Under the pieces are notes generated by a model. The model was given only the letters and a program-made list of their open reading frames with translations, was not told the DNA's origin and ran no database searches. From positions 5,104,001 through 5,168,000 of the forward strand of contig NC_058051.1 in the NCBI RefSeq assembly GCF_020085105.1: a DNA stretch of 64,000 nt, written 5' to 3'. This document shows, in pieces, positions 1 to 13,800 of the stretch; the first letter of the stretch is position 1; each line of letters begins with the position of its first letter. This stretch comes from Siniperca chuatsi. Taxonomy: Eukaryota > Chordata > Actinopteri > Centrarchiformes > Sinipercidae. The position numbers and the translations under genes are program-made.

Positions 1-810
1 GCTCCTGTAATTGCTTATTTTAGATTACCATTGTGATAAGGTGTTGTACTGACTTAATGGTGAATTTGAAACTAACATCTGTTTCTTTTAAGGTATTTTT
101 ATTTTATTTTTTATTTTTTTTGGAGACTCCTCTCTATGTGGAAGCACATGCCATGATTTTATCATTTTTATGTTTGTTTGTCGAACTGTGAATAGTTTTT
201 CTTTTTTTTCCTTCCTGACAAAGCAGCTGTGTATAATTCAAATGTGCAAAAGTATAAATAAACATCTAGACTGACATCTAACATTGTAATCTTGAAAAAC
301 TATTTTGAGTGTTGAGTGCCAAAAATGTAGATGACATTTATCATAATCTCCAGTATTTACTTCCCTAATTCACACATTTGCTTTAGTGAAAAATGAAGAA
401 AAACATATTGGAAGTGATATTTCCTTTGGCTTTTCACTCCTTTCACCATCTGCTATTGCCAGACATACTGAAATCCTGAGCTCTGTTTTGTGTGTAGAGC
501 AAAGCAGTCGAGCAGATTTCCTGCCAATCTGTCCAGAGGTACACAATGTATAATATAAAACACAGGGTAGAGTGTGGCACCTTTTTTAAGAAACAAGGCT
601 AAGAAGCTAAAAGCCCCAGTGGTGGCCCTTAGAGGCCCAACCAGACAAACATGGTTTGAAACAATTGTATGACTGACATTGGCATCATTACAGATCAATG
701 CATTCTGTAAAGCTTATAATGTATTATATATTAAAAAATATTAGATTTATGTAATATAATGTCAAGCTTCTGATTAGGTGAATATAAATAGTTGTCCTCT
801 TTTCTTGCAG

Positions 811-3475
811 CAATGGGATTCTGTACCTGTATGCAGAAAGAACTGATGTGACACCTCTGCTGTCAGTCACTATGGGGTAAGCTTCAACTTACATGATAAG
901 TAAGGAAAGAGAGTCCTTTTTCACAGCAGACTTTTCATAGTTTGAAAAGCACTCCTTTCACTCAAGTGTCCCGGTAAGCCGTGACAGTGAGCCAATATGC
1001 ACAATACCAGGAGCCTGAAACCGAAGCAGCTAAATGGAATTCGGCCGTCATTCATTTTATAATTTACTCCTGTTCCTTTCCTACTGTGACATGTCAGAGT
1101 GTCTTCAGTGAAAAAGGCCTATTAGACTGGAGATGGTTAACCTGTGTTCACTGATATATTTTCATGCTGTTTGTTCCCTATCATTTCTCAACAGAGGAGA
1201 GCACTGTGGAGGCTGCCGTCGCTCAAACAGCACAGAGCGTCCCCATGCCTTCCAAGTCGTACTGACAGAGCGGCCTCCACTGGAGCTCAGTGCCAACAAT
1301 GAGCAGGACATGGCTGACTGGATGCAGCTGCTCTGCCAGTCTGTCTCCAAAGGGGTAAGGAGTATGCATTGTGCATACACTATGTGTTTAGCAAACATTT
1401 GTTTTACATTTCTAATATTACATGTATCTCAATTTTTTAATAGACACAGGGGGGCAATAATTGGTGTCACACAGTCTGTCTGTTCATTAATACACACAAG
1501 GTGTTACACAGTCCATAAAAACATCTTCAAACTAAAACTATTCAGCTATGTATGTACATGCCATAAGACTATATACTTTGCACCCGTCAATCACATGTAC
1601 TGTCACTACTGTTGAATTAGAACAAACTTATTGTGATGTCCCACACATTGTTGTGTTTAATTTTAATTTAAGTAGGGAAACGCATCAGTCAAGTTGGATT
1701 GGCTTTCCTCACAGCTTTCAAAAAGAAGTGACCATATATAAATGCCCCTTGACAAATAATCCCTGTAGGCATGCACTGAGTTAATTAGGACTTTGTTACA
1801 ACAGCTTCTGATGTTCATTGTATGCAAGAGGCATACGTTCTCTTAATGCAAAATGTCAATATGGATTAATGTAAGCCCTGTTTATATAAGCAAGGTATAA
1901 TCTACAACCGCCTTACGTGCAGGTCATCCCTCAGGGTGTGGCCCCCACCCCATGTATCCCATGTTGTCTGGTGATGACAGACAGAAAGCTGCTAACTTGC
2001 CATCAGGACTGTCAGACCAGCTTCTTCCGTTCGCTGGGCTGTGCTGACATCTGTGATGTCACTGCTGTCAGCCTGGAGGCCGACAAGGAGTACTGTGTCA
2101 TTGTAAGTGACTATCTGTTTAACTCCTCTTGGTGTTAGTCCAATATATGGTTTTATATTAGACTTTAATTAATTATTTTATTTATTCATGTGTGATCTAT
2201 ATGCCCACAGTTTTAATGTATTAGCTATGGAATAAAGCTATGTTATTAAGTTTTCAGGAGTGTACTTTTGCTCAGGGTATGCATTCTTACTAACATTAAA
2301 AAATATCATTTGTGTTTAGCAAGCTAGATGCGAAACATCACGAATGTTTTCTGCAGATTAAGTTAAGTGCTGAATTAATTCAATCTGAATGATTTTTTTA
2401 AAATGTAAGAAAGCACCAGGTCCTCCATGGCATCCTAATGTGAATAAAGTATTTCCAGTCTAAAAAGGGGCCCAGTTCTCATTAGCATACAAGACACACG
2501 TTATACATCACGCTGCAGTTTGTGTGTATACCAAACAAACTGTACTAACTTACTTGGGTATTAGTAGCATTCAGCTCAAGGGGTCAGGTGTCTTCTCAAA
2601 TTTTTGAGACCTTATGGGTCTAGGGTTTAATTAAACTGTTAATACATTTTGTCATCTAGTCCCTTCCACCATAACATTTTCTGTTTTGCTTTGTAACAAA
2701 GAAATTGTGAGGTATAATTTTTTATTAATGAACAATCGCTGAACAGAACTCATCCATTAGTTACAGCTTCAGAAATATGATTTCGTAATCCATAACTAGC
2801 ATGATGGTAGCATCACTGTAACTGTTTGTCTTGGATACACACACCCACACAGACAGAACAAGAGGACATTATTTTTATAGCATTAGTTCTATTTTGACCT
2901 TACTCTATGTATGTAAAGTCATAAACAATTAATCAGACAGTACACCATATATACCAGTATATAGTACAGGTATAATTCTCTTGTGTTTAGGACCTTTATT
3001 GTCTTTAAGCCTTCCCTCTTGGCTTTTCCCGACTTTTTTCCTCTCTAGGAGTTTGCAGCAGATCGGACCCAGTTCCTTCCTCCATGGGTCTTGTACTTCA
3101 GCGGGTATGAAGAGAGGGATCGACTGATGGAGGCATTAGACAACACATGGAAGGCCATTTACCAGGTGGGAAATTAAACTTTAAACTTGTCATTATCAGT
3201 GATTTAAGGGGGGGAAATCAGTAATATTGCAGTACTTGCTGTCCCAAAATGTCAGCATTCAGGATCTTAAATCCAACAACTACTGCCACTGGCCATCCAT
3301 ACGCTTGAACCCTCATGTGTGTCGTCACTATACACAGGTTGACCTTCCCCACCGAGGCGTGTTGGATCCGTCTGTGCAGAAGCGTTGTGGTGAGGCCCTC
3401 GCCCTGATGAGTAGTGCCTGGCAGAGGGCAGACAGTCTGGCCCGAGGCAGAGCCCAGCGTGAACCCTGGTGCTGA
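811..3475 (+). CDS. plekhm2: plekhm2 (PLEKHM2/SKIP), last five coding exons, 5' partial
   Basis: Family role: an adaptor that binds ARL8 on lysosomes and recruits kinesin-1 to move them to the cell periphery. Coding exons seen: 811-876, 1195-1354, 1923-2102, 3049-3165 and 3338-3475. All have AG acceptors and GT donors, phases agree across every junction, and the stop is TGA at 3473-3475. The first two exons encode the end of a PH domain (NGILYLYAERTDV, then QDMADWMQLLCQSV, the C-terminal helix with its Trp). The next exons carry the PLEKHM2-type C-terminal region, including PTPCIPCCLVMTDRKLLTCH, CQTSFFRSLG and PPWVLYFSG. The protein ends in SAWQRADSLARGRAQREPWC, very close to the mammalian C-terminus as I recall it. 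The RUN domain and kinesin-binding WD motifs would lie upstream, outside the window. No frameshift is seen. The choice of PLEKHM2 over PLEKHM1 or PLEKHM3 rests on this tail. Confidence 0.9.
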
Positions 3476-6400
3476 CGGATGCACACATACACTTACCTGT
3501 GGGTAGCCACTGAGACAGACTGAGAGTTAAACAGTCTGATATAGTTCTAAGATATATAGATTTAACTCTTATATTACAGTCTGTGTCACTGCAAACTGTT
3601 CAGAGTTCTAAGCTGAAAGACTGAGATAAACCAATCAGATGTGGTTATTGGTTGTTATACTACAGCGTGAGCTTGTGATGCACCTCTGATTCCCTCATGA
3701 AATGTTCAGAGAAACTTCCTGCAGAAGTAGCAATGCATATGGCACATCACATCGCAATGATGCAACAGTAAGACATTCTGAATGATATGAACGAGCCTCT
3801 GACAGAACATTACAACAGATTTTATTTGATCCTGGTAATACATTTCCATTATTCCTTTGTTAAAGGTTCATCAGAAAAAACAGCAATGCAGAACAAATAC
3901 GCTGAATCAAGGAAAAGTTTGGTGTCACATGATGTGATATTTTGTACTTTGTAGGAAATGGTGATGGATATTGTGATGGATAAATGTACAACGCACATGC
4001 AGTAGTTGTGTCAAGGGACTTTAATACATCGTGCATTCAAATATAGCCTGCTGAATTTAGTTAGTTTAAGAATTTTGTCTCCACAAAGTAAATGCCAAAC
4101 TGTTTTCTACAGAGGAGAATCCACCTTAAAATGAACACTGACATACACATTTCCTCTTCTAAGCCTTGACTTTGAGATGTAGACAGCACTGAAAATGATA
4201 TCAATCTAGATGCTCCTTGTGATAGATATATATCTCAAGAAAGCCATATAATGAAGGGGGTAGTTGCTGCTTGTTTTCAATGTGGAAAAGTTGCGCTCTG
4301 TGCTAGCACTACTCGCACAACTGTGTAAAGATAAAAGTCACGACTTGCTTACTAACAGTTACAAGATGTTCTACTGAACCCTAACTGTGGTACAAATCTA
4401 GTGCAAATGTACAGTGCTGAACAGTATCAACGCATAATCACTGATGGTTGTTTATGTGTCTGATATAAGGTTGAGAGGATGAGGATCTCAATATGAAGAA
4501 TATCTGGATATTTAACACTTGCACTCTTACATGACATGCTCATGCCTGTGTTGTCTATCTGAGATCTTGCTTTACCAATTTAAATGTTGTCACTCAGATA
4601 AAAAAAAAACCTATCAGGAAATGCAACAGACTTGCCTTTTTCTCCACTCTGTAGATACGAGATACGAGTGGAGGCTTCCATGCAGATTTGCACATTGATA
4701 GTCTTTTTTTAATGGTACCAGTTGTGGTTTTGTGTTTATTCTCATTTTAGAGGAAATGGGAACAGTTGTTAATCACTTGTTAAATTGAGTGGTGACATTT
4801 GAATGGTATTGACTTTTGTACTTTCCCTTTAGTGTGGGTAAGTATATTGTAAGAATTACGGTCTGTGTGAAGAATCCTTTACTGGCTGACAGCTACGAGT
4901 TGTCTTGGCTTGTCATTTTTATTTTGCACCAGTGGTTGGTGGCATCATATTGTACTGTACTGTCGTCCCTTTCTGCACTTTTAGTGGTGTAGGACCATGT
5001 TTGAGGTTCACAGAATCCTGAAATAGCCTTTCAACTTAGAGCTAGTGTAGCATCTGTTCCTAGCAGATTCATGCTTTTAAATAGCCTGTAGTATCATCCA
5101 ATATTAAAGCTTTACTTGGAGTAGGAATAAGAATTAGAAAAACCCAAAACCAAACCCTTTTTAGTTTCCCTACAAATTATAGTCAGTAGATTGTAGTGCA
5201 TGTGTTACAATCTGTCCTTAACATTAACACTGACTAAAGTACTGCTGCTCTGTCAATGACAGCTCTCGTTGCAAGGCTGAGACAAGTGTGAGATTTCTTT
5301 TGCAATGACAATGTTGCCTTTTTGACAACCTTGACTGAACTGGATGAAATGGCCAATTCGTTTAAACTAAAGCACTCTTTTTTTCTTTTTGTAGTTGTCT
5401 TACATTATAAAATTAGGCGGACTGCATTGGAACACTTAAACAATCATCTTAGTTTATGTTGTGGGTCTGGTCAAAATATGTGCTTTATGTAGGGCTGGGT
5501 ATCGAACCTCATTATGTCTATATATGAGTATAGACATAATGGTGTCCATATTGAATGTTGGCACAGAATGGTTGCTCATTGTCAATGAATTATTCTCTGA
5601 TCAAATATAATATATGTAATATAATATAATATTTTTTAGCAGCAAAAATCAGGCAGGTTTTTGAAAAATGTGATTATATTCCGCAGAATAAGTTATTGAA
5701 AAAACACTATTTTGGTATTTTTACCAAAACTTGAGTACTGAGTAGGCACCAGCATCAAAAACCTTCAAATGATGCCCAGCCCTATACATATGTCACTTAT
5801 GTTTGTACGAAATTCTGTGTCTTTCTCAGTCACATTGTGCTACTTTCATGTCAGCATTAATAAGTGTTTTAAGCCTTTCTAAGTGCCACTTGGTTTCACT
5901 CATCTTCTGCTCTTTTACAAAGAAATCTAATCTCAGGTGAAAAAGGTACATCACATCCAAAACCTTAAGACTCACCGTTTGTTTTGGGTTTTTTTTATTG
6001 CTGATATTTTGTCTAATTAAATATTTTTTAAATCCCTTTTTCTATTTTGGTTCCTCCCATGTTCCATGCAGCATTATGAAATTATTATGTGCACACTGAG
6101 ACAGTTGCAAAGTAATATGAAATGTTGGAAAAGGTTTTATGTAAAAGTCCTTTAATAATTCAGTGGGTTCTAAAATAGAATTGGTGGGCCATGTAGTTGG
6201 ATGTAGTGTTTGTTGAATTATCAATAAAAAATTATCTGCTTCGCGTTGTGGTCTATGAAGTGTATATAAGGAAAAAGTTAGTCTTTTTGAGCAGTGTTTT
6301 GAATGTGGGACATTGCCGGCCAATGATGGATGACATCTTCTGAGTGATGCATTGTGAAAAAGCGCTTTTTGGTTTTGTTCATAAATGTATACTGCATGTA

Positions 6401-6564
6401 ATATTTGTATTATGTTTAGCGGTTTTATTGAATTGTAAATAGAGCACTAATTAAATATACTGTGCACTCATACATAAAGACGTGCATGTCCAGGTTTTAT
6501 ACTGTTAATAATGGTAATGAATGTACAAATAAACCTCTGTGATTGGACAGCGTAACTGAATAAA
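3476..6564 (+). other. plekhm2: plekhm2 3'UTR, about 3.1 kb
   Basis: No coding exon is visible after the plekhm2 stop. The stretch is AT-rich. Canonical AATAAA signals appear at 6528-6533 and 6559-6564, which I take as the probable end of the transcript. A MITE sits inside it (5490-5784). The extent is inferred from the signals only, and earlier non-canonical sites could be used. Confidence 0.55.
5490..5784. mobile_element. MITE with TAGGGCTGGG terminal inverted repeats
   Basis: The left end reads TAGGGCTGGGTATCGA and the right end, in reverse complement, reads TAGGGCTGGGCATC. A perfect 13-bp-arm hairpin lies just inside the left end (5510-5522 paired with 5529-5541). There is no coding capacity. 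Starts of the same TAGGGCTGGG type recur at 28026 and 31913. No clean target duplication was seen. Confidence 0.7.
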
Positions 6565-8245
6565 CTGAAATGAAACCCGTGGCTCCTGCGGTGATACATG
6601 TGCTGTATGTATCAGTATCTCTGCTTTTGACATATACATTTCTGTTGTAGGTCAAACCAGTGAAATGCTGTGTGTTGAAAACACAAGGACAGTCATGTTA
6701 GAGCAGGGACAGAAGAGTCACAGGTAAGAGAGTAGTTGTGTGTGCAGAAAATTTAGTCTCCATTGCATATTGTACTTTTAGCTAAAATCCCAAGTGTAGA
6801 GCATGTCTAAGGCAGTTGCCTGTGGCAGTTTTTTGTTGTTGATTAGTGCATGACTCAGTAATTGCCTACTTGAATTCCTGACTTTTTCCTGGCATCACTG
6901 TTTTGAAATGGAAACTCCCCACGCGCTACCATTTTAAACCAATACAGCTGGAAGACAATTCATTTATGATGACTGGAAAGCCTTGTTTTCCAGCCAAAGA
7001 AGTAAATGACATTGTCAGAAAAGCGTCGTCAATTGCTGTATGCTGTGGTCTTTCAGAGATAGTGGTCAAGATGTGCTGTCAATGTTGCAGTTCTTCCCAG
7101 TCACCAGTAGAGGTCATATATGAAGTTCCTATTATTAACAGGAACGTGGTCTGTCCATGTTATTGTACATAACATGTAGGTAATGAGTAACTTATAAACT
7201 TAACCTTTTTTGAGACTTATTTTTAGCTTTAGACTAAAGGCACTAATGTGAATTTTTGGAGTGGGGCTGTTTTTCATGGTTTGGTATCATATTTCAGGCA
7301 ACAGTGTGTTTCTAACTTATTGGCAACAGTTTGGGGAGGCCTCTTCATGTTTCAACATAACAATAACCCCAGCGCACAAAGTCAGGTCTATAAAGAAATG
7401 GGTTTGTTTTTTGTTTTGTTTTTTTGTGTAAAGTCTTCCTAGGGCCTGATAGTAGCATTATAATGCAACAACACAATCACATATGAATGTAAAGATCAAG
7501 TGTCCACACTTTCAGCCATGTAGTGTGTTCATCAAAGGGACCGTAGCCAAGCTCCATCTTCTTTTCAGAACCACCCTGTTATGTCTTTATAGCACTCATA
7601 TTCCCAGTTGCAGCACAACGAAGCTCCAGCACAGCATTTAGGGCAGTGCTTTGCTAAAGGGCTTGTTGACTAGAGATTTTGAGGCTTTCCTTTAAACCCA
7701 ATGACTCCCATTTTATTTTGCAATATGGGAAATGCTGAAATGAATCTCTTATTTGATCCAGTCAGAGTCTTTTTCCTAATTGTGGTGAAGCAAAATCAGA
7801 TATGTCACCAGCTGTCTTCTTTGGGTATGATCAAATAATTTTGTTTGGGGCACCTTACAAATGCTACAGAGGTTGAAATTTAGTATGGAAACCACTGCTT
7901 CTAACAATCAATGAGATCTTTTAACATCTCATTAAGTTGAGAATACAGATCCACTTAAAGACAGTTGAGTTGCGTTAACGTTATGGCCATTACAACTACA
8001 GATGTGGTACCAGCTGTAATGAGTTCATAGTGAAAAGAAGACAAGACAACGTCACAGAGCATAGAGCAGTTAATGTTCACCACCTTTGGTATTATTGATT
8101 ATCCTTTTGTAGTTGCTAGGGCAACAAGTTACCACTCTTCCAGTTCAGATACATTTGTATTATTTTAGCAGCATAATCATGTCACCTTGGGTATACTTGT
8201 GCTGTTACCATGGTTTCAACGAGCCGTTAACTCTCCCTGTCTGTA

Positions 8246-8990
8246 TTGTCTTCTCTGCACCGAGCAACACAGAACCAGATCGAAGAGGATTATAGGAAAG
8301 TGTGTTTTGACTCCTTATTTCAAGAACTGCAAGAATGGCTGATGGTTGACAGAGTGTTTCAAGAGCTTAGAGAGGAAGGGAGGAAAAGGCACATTGATCC
8401 CCTGCAAGAATGGAAATTGAGGAAGATACAGATACTGTCAAAGATACAGTTAGAAACTCATGGAAACCCCAAGACGAGACTAGAAAAGAAAGTTAACAGG
8501 CACTGAGATGATTAGTCAGCATCCAGGGAACTGAGCACAACCCAAGAACAGAGTGTTTCAAATTGATATCAATGAATTAAAGAAAACGGTGCTGAGGATG
8601 AAGAAACAACATGTAGCAGACTCGTCCTCAATGGAAAGTGTTGTCACAGAATGACTCAGCAAGGGGTAGAAAAATCAAGTCAAAGAAGAGAAACACTCTC
8701 GGATCGATAATATGGATGATAAGAAAGATAGTGTGGGTTGTGTTCCTATGGGAGGCTCAAATGAAACATTAGAGTTGGAGGAAAGTAAATGAAAAATAAA
8801 AAAACAAAGATGAAGACAGTATCCGCTTCTCAAAGACAATTTAACCAAAGACAGTATTCAGTCCACCCTACGAAATGCAAGTGTTGCTTGGAATTAACAG
8901 CATCCTGATGATTCCGCGATTCTTAAAGCTGTGGCCAGGAAAAGAGGAACATTGGACATTATTAGTGCTCCTTTGTAAGTGATAATTATG
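8246..8990 (+). pseudogene. Unrecognised charged ORF with possible degenerate continuation
   Basis: An 86-codon ORF (8246-8506) encodes a Glu/Lys/Arg-rich, probably helical peptide containing DSLFQELQEWLMVDRVFQEL. After its stop, coding-like fragments follow in shifting frames: a lysine-rich segment near 8565-8660, an acidic segment near 8675-8790, and one reading DSAILKAVARKRGTLDII near 8910-8970. They are separated by stops. This could be a decayed gene or retrocopy, or one real exon followed by chance ORFs. I do not recognise the family. It lies about 1.7 kb past the plekhm2 polyadenylation signals. Confidence 0.25.
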
Positions 8991-9196
8991 AAACACCAGC
9001 TCCTGTCTAATCACTGCAAAGTCTTATTGTATTTATTAAACACATCTGTAGAGTCACCTCATTCACAGAAACAGACCCCCTCCAAAATAAAAGTGATCCA
9101 AGACCAGTTACACTGAACATGAAAAAGCAGTGGAAAGGGCAGGATTTGATGTTATATTAGAATAAATTTAATACATTAGCACCTCTAAAGTACATA

Positions 9197-9468
9197 TTAA
9201 AGGGCTACTACTGCAATTTAGTTTCATGGTCAAAATCAAAGCAGCAGAGACCAGAATATCCTGATTTGTAGTCCCTAGCTTGGGTCAAGCTCCAAAAACA
9301 CTGGATCCTACCCTTCCCATAATGCAACATCTTTCATAAGACTCTCCCTGCCCACATCTTTCAAACTCTATGCCCCCAATTTGAATGCAGGTATTCCATT
9401 AACAAGCCCACTCTGAGATAACCTTAATGACATCATCATGTGTAAAAAGGTGGAGTGCCCCTTTAATT
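9197..9468. repeat. Short palindromic element, AAAGGGGCACT family, copy 1
   Basis: The ends are inverted: AAAGGGCTACTACTGCA on the left, and AAAGGGGCACTCCACC on the right in reverse complement. Its interior phrase CTCTCCCTGCC...TCAAACTC...GATAACC...ATGACATCAT recurs near 30500-30660, and inverted near 62620-62750. It looks like a dispersed non-autonomous element. Confidence 0.55.
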
Positions 9469-10539
9469 TGGCAGCATAACTTATTTTTTTCTAAGAAAAT
9501 TGATTTATTTTGACAGATAATTTTTATAAGTAAAGTGTAATATTTGAGATATTCCATGTGACACTTATTACTGTAATATTTTGTGTAGTGTTATTGAATT
9601 TATTTACCCACCCAATAATTTTTTTCATATTCTTGTATTCATTATTTCAACCTTTCAAAGGTCTACTTTGAATCTCAGTTGAAACTGTAGATTGATTGAG
9701 ATGACCTGTGGAATGTTGCATTCATGTGCAGTTATTGTGACTCAGTAAATCAGTACCATAATAGGTTGTAGTTGGTGAATGCAATGCTGTTTTGCAGCAG
9801 ACTCTGGTCTTTTAATTATCCAGACAGCATCCGGTATTTCTACCAATTCAATGGTACCATGCTCTGCTTTCCCTCATTTACTCTGTTCTGCGGTTTTTCA
9901 CTTTCTCATGTAATTTTAATACCTAATTTCTCCGTTAGCCCTACGTCTTCCTGCTTCCTCCCTCTGTCTCCCTTTGCCTCCTCCTCTTTACTTATCCATT
10001 CATATTTGTCTTACATCCAGCTCTGTTTTGACTGCAGCAATGCAGAAAAGGAGGAGGGGTGTTGGAGGGGGGGGGGAAATGTCACCTATAGTGCTGATGC
10101 ATGTGAAGGTTGTCAAATTAGAGGATCTTTGAGTATTGGCCAGTCAGCATTTGAATGCATGCACAACCTTAGTCTTGTGCCTGTGATGATGCAGATCAGG
10201 GGTGGAACTTCTCTTCTAATGCTGTTAATAATTTATGTTAAAAGTGTGTGCTTCAGAATCAGTTAAATGAAATGTGCGAACAGCTTGTATGGATGAGGGA
10301 ATAACCATTAACTTCAAAGAGGAGATTCCCCCCCACACGTGTTATATCCTGCATAATGAGCGTGTTAAAGAGAGCTCTGACTTTATTCTCCAATTCCCTG
10401 CCCCTGACTGACTATTACATTATTTATGAAGTGAGGATGTGCGCTGTACTGTATGTCCTGATGTACATTTTGTCTGCTGAAATGCAGCAAAGTACCAGCT
10501 GCTGCCTGCGTGCAAGGTCCATTACGGTATTCCACAGCT

Positions 10540-10835
10540 ATCTAGCGGGGGAGCAGAGGAACTTGACGGATGCACAGAGATAAAGAAGAGGGAGAGGACA
10601 AGGGAAGCACAGATTGCTGCACATCCAGACTTTAGCAGCAGCCTCATTTTTGCCATAGCAAAGGTACAATATCAACCATTTTTTCTCTTTGCAGTCTCTT
10701 TCTTTAAAGTATGTTTGTACTATAGTTGTCATCTGTGAATTACTTCAGTAATAAGCACAGATTTCTTCTGCAGTACAATTTCATGTGAATGCTCAGTATA
10801 TGTGTCCAGCCACAGGACCTGTCATCCTCATCGTC
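10540..10835 (+). other. ano7: Probable ano7 5'UTR exons
   Basis: A purine-rich stretch ends at 10663 with the donor AAAG|GTACAA. A pyrimidine tract with acceptor CTGCAG ends at 10773, just before the first ano7 coding exon. I read this as a non-coding first exon (end 10663, start undefined near 10500) plus 5'UTR at 10774-10835. The leader contains a short upstream ORF and an in-frame upstream ATG at 10800. No TATA box was called. Confidence 0.4.
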
Positions 10836-13800
10836 ATGTTGAGGAAGGGCTCAGAGCTGCTGAAGGGAGACAGAGAGGTCCTCCTGGATCTGGACTATGG
10901 GGGTGAAGCACAAACCACAGACAGCTATGGGAGTCTGCGGAACGGGAGCTTCATCCCGCCAAGATATGTAAGCACAATTCTACTTTTTTCCTAAAATGCT
11001 GCAGTATGGTTTCCTTTCATATAGGAATCAGATAAATATTGAAAATAACTGCACATTCACACAGTAGCCATAACCCTGCTGCTTTGCTCATCCCTTCACA
11101 CCTCACTGGCTTCTCTGAGATGTTGCAGTGAATCTGATATTCACAGGACCACAGTATGATATGAGGTACTGTATATCACTGGGAAAATCAAAAATGCCTT
11201 GTGACTTTACTGCACTGAAAGATTGTTCTCAACTGTACTGTAAAAAGCTCAATGATCATTCTCCATCTCATCTTTCTGGACTCATTATTGCAAAGTGGAG
11301 GCTTTTATGATGCTGTGAAATGGCACAGAATTTTACGGTTAAACCTCATCAAAAGGAAATAAACTGTCCATATACAGAACAAATGGTTTCCATGCAGGAA
11401 AGTGAGTAGAAAATTGTTTGTTTTTGCCTGCAGCTCTCACTTGTTTTTAATGAGCAGATTTTGATAATAACTAAACTCTTTGGATGCTTTTAGCTTTCAG
11501 CCGCAGCTGCTGACGAAGATATGGATGGTGATGATCCCATTTATATTCACTGTGATACAAGAAGTAACCAGCCAGTTCCGCAGCTGGGGAATTACTTTAG
11601 AGATGGAAGAACCAAGATCGGTAGGCAGCATCAGCAGCTCACATTGTATTAGTAGTCACAAGCTCACTGATGGGTGAACGAGGCAGTCCTTCATTTAACC
11701 TTTTGGACCTTTATGGTTGATCTGGGTTTAGACTTTGTACTGGTGTGGGAAATTCGCTCGCGGAGGAAACGGCGAGGGAAGGGGAAGATCGAGGCGACCG
11801 GCGAGGAAGGGGAAGCCGTGCCCACTGTGGAGAACAGCAGGTCTGAACGAAGGAAGGCACAGCTGGCACAGTGGAGGGAGAAGTTTGTTCAGAATCTGGA
11901 GAGTGCTGGATTGCTCATGGAAAAGGTACTCTAGATCAGATTAAAGATTATTCATTATTAATAAATTCTACTTTTTTTTTTGTTGACGCATAAATTAACA
12001 ACTTCTCTATGTTGCCTCTCTTCCCTTTAGGAGGAAACAGCAAATGAAAAGAAAACAATACATTTTCTGAAACTTAGCGCTCCTTGGGATGTGTTGGTGT
12101 ATTATGCTGAGGAGCTCTGTGTGAGAGCTCCACTGCAGGTTAGTGCAGCTGTTTATAATTAAATATATCAAATTTAAAGTTATATACCTTAAGATTTTTG
12201 TTGATGGCAGTGTTGGTCTGTCAGTTGGTCGGTCCAGACTGAAATATCTCAACAACTATTGGATGGAATACTATGGAATTTGTACAGACATTCAAGATTC
12301 AAGGTTTTTCATTTGTCATTATGCAATACGATTGCACAATGAAATGCAGTTGTAGCCCCCTCCATGCTACACACACAGAAAATGTATGAACAGATTTTCA
12401 TATATTTAAATAAATAATAAACAATATAATAGGCAATAAAATAGAACAAACTATATAAAGTGGCACTAAAGGAAGAAATATATAGGAAAACTAAATTATA
12501 TTTATAAGGAATATATACAGTTAGATATGGTGTATATATACACTAAAATAATATATACAATAGGTGTAATATCAGTGTAATAAGAGTTTTTAATTATGGT
12601 ACAAATAAGGCTTTGTTATAGTGGGAATGAGGGTAGTGCAAAAGGTAGTGGTATGGTAATGGTAATGTGCAAAACCAGCATAACAGAAAGTTCCATGTCA
12701 TTTATTTATGGTGGAGTGCAGAGGATAGAGGAGGAGTCTCACAGCCTGAGGAAAGAAGCTGCTGTGTAGTCTGGTGGTACGACAGCGGATACTTCTGTAT
12801 CGCTTGCCAGACGGCAGCAGGGTGAGCAGTATCCTTTGGGCTCTGCGTAGGCACCTCACCTCACTGATATCACTGATGCTCGGTGGGTTGGTACCATTGC
12901 AGTTCTGGGAAGTTTTAATCACCCGCTGCAGAGCCCTCCGGTCCTGTGTCGTGAACATCCCATGCCAGTTTGTGATGTTTCCAGCCAGGATGTTTTCTAT
13001 TGCTCCTCTGTAAAAGTTAACAAGAACTTGACAGGGGAATTTTGCCTTCTTAAGTTTCCTTAAGAAATACAGTCGTTTCTGAGCTTTCTTTACCAGCGTG
13101 GAGATGTGTGATGTCCATGACACGTTCTCTGTGATGCTGATTCCCAGGAACCTAAAACTGTTCACCTGCTCCACCGCAGCTCCACTGATGTAGACAGATG
13201 TGTGTGTCTTTGTCTCCTTTTTCCTAAAATTAATGATCAGCTCCTTGTTTTTGCTGATATTGAGCAGTAGGTTGTTCTCTGTGCACCACTCTGTAAGATT
13301 GTTAATTTGACTTTTCATCTAGTGCAACCAGATGGTCAAAGTTTTAACTAACCCTGTGAAATATCTCAACATCTACAAGATGAATTGCATTTTGTACAGA
13401 CTTCATGGTTCTCAGATGATCTCGAGATGATGAGTATCTTACTGAATCTAGTGATTCCTTGACTTTTCCTGTTGCGCCACCATGAGGTTGACATTTTTGG
13501 CTTTGAGTGAAATGTCTTGACAACAATTGGATAGCTTCTGGTACACATATTCATGTGCCCCTCAGGATGAATTGTTATCACTTTGGCGATCCCTTAACTT
13601 TTCATCTGTGCCATCATCAGGTCAAAATTTCAATTTGTCCAATACTTTGGTTTATAACCAAATACCTGCTAAACTAATCACAACTCCTCAGCTGTACTTT
13701 GTTTAGTGCTAATTAGTGTACATTAGCATGCTAACATGCTTAACTGAGATGGTAAACACACGGTAAATGGTACACATTATACCTGCTAAACATCAGCATA

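Larger units (their letters stand above)
6565..10500. other. Intergenic spacer between plekhm2 and ano7
   Basis: This is mostly AT-rich single-copy sequence. It holds one charged ORF (8246-8506) with possible remnants after it to about 8990, and one short palindromic element (9197-9468). A poly-G run of 10 lies at about 10067-10076. No other exon with convincing splice sites was found. Confidence 0.6.

Noticed and set aside
12698..13318. 206-codon minus-strand ORF as a host gene
   Set aside because: It is the C-terminal part of a LINE reverse-transcriptase ORF, truncated and inside an intron of ano7.
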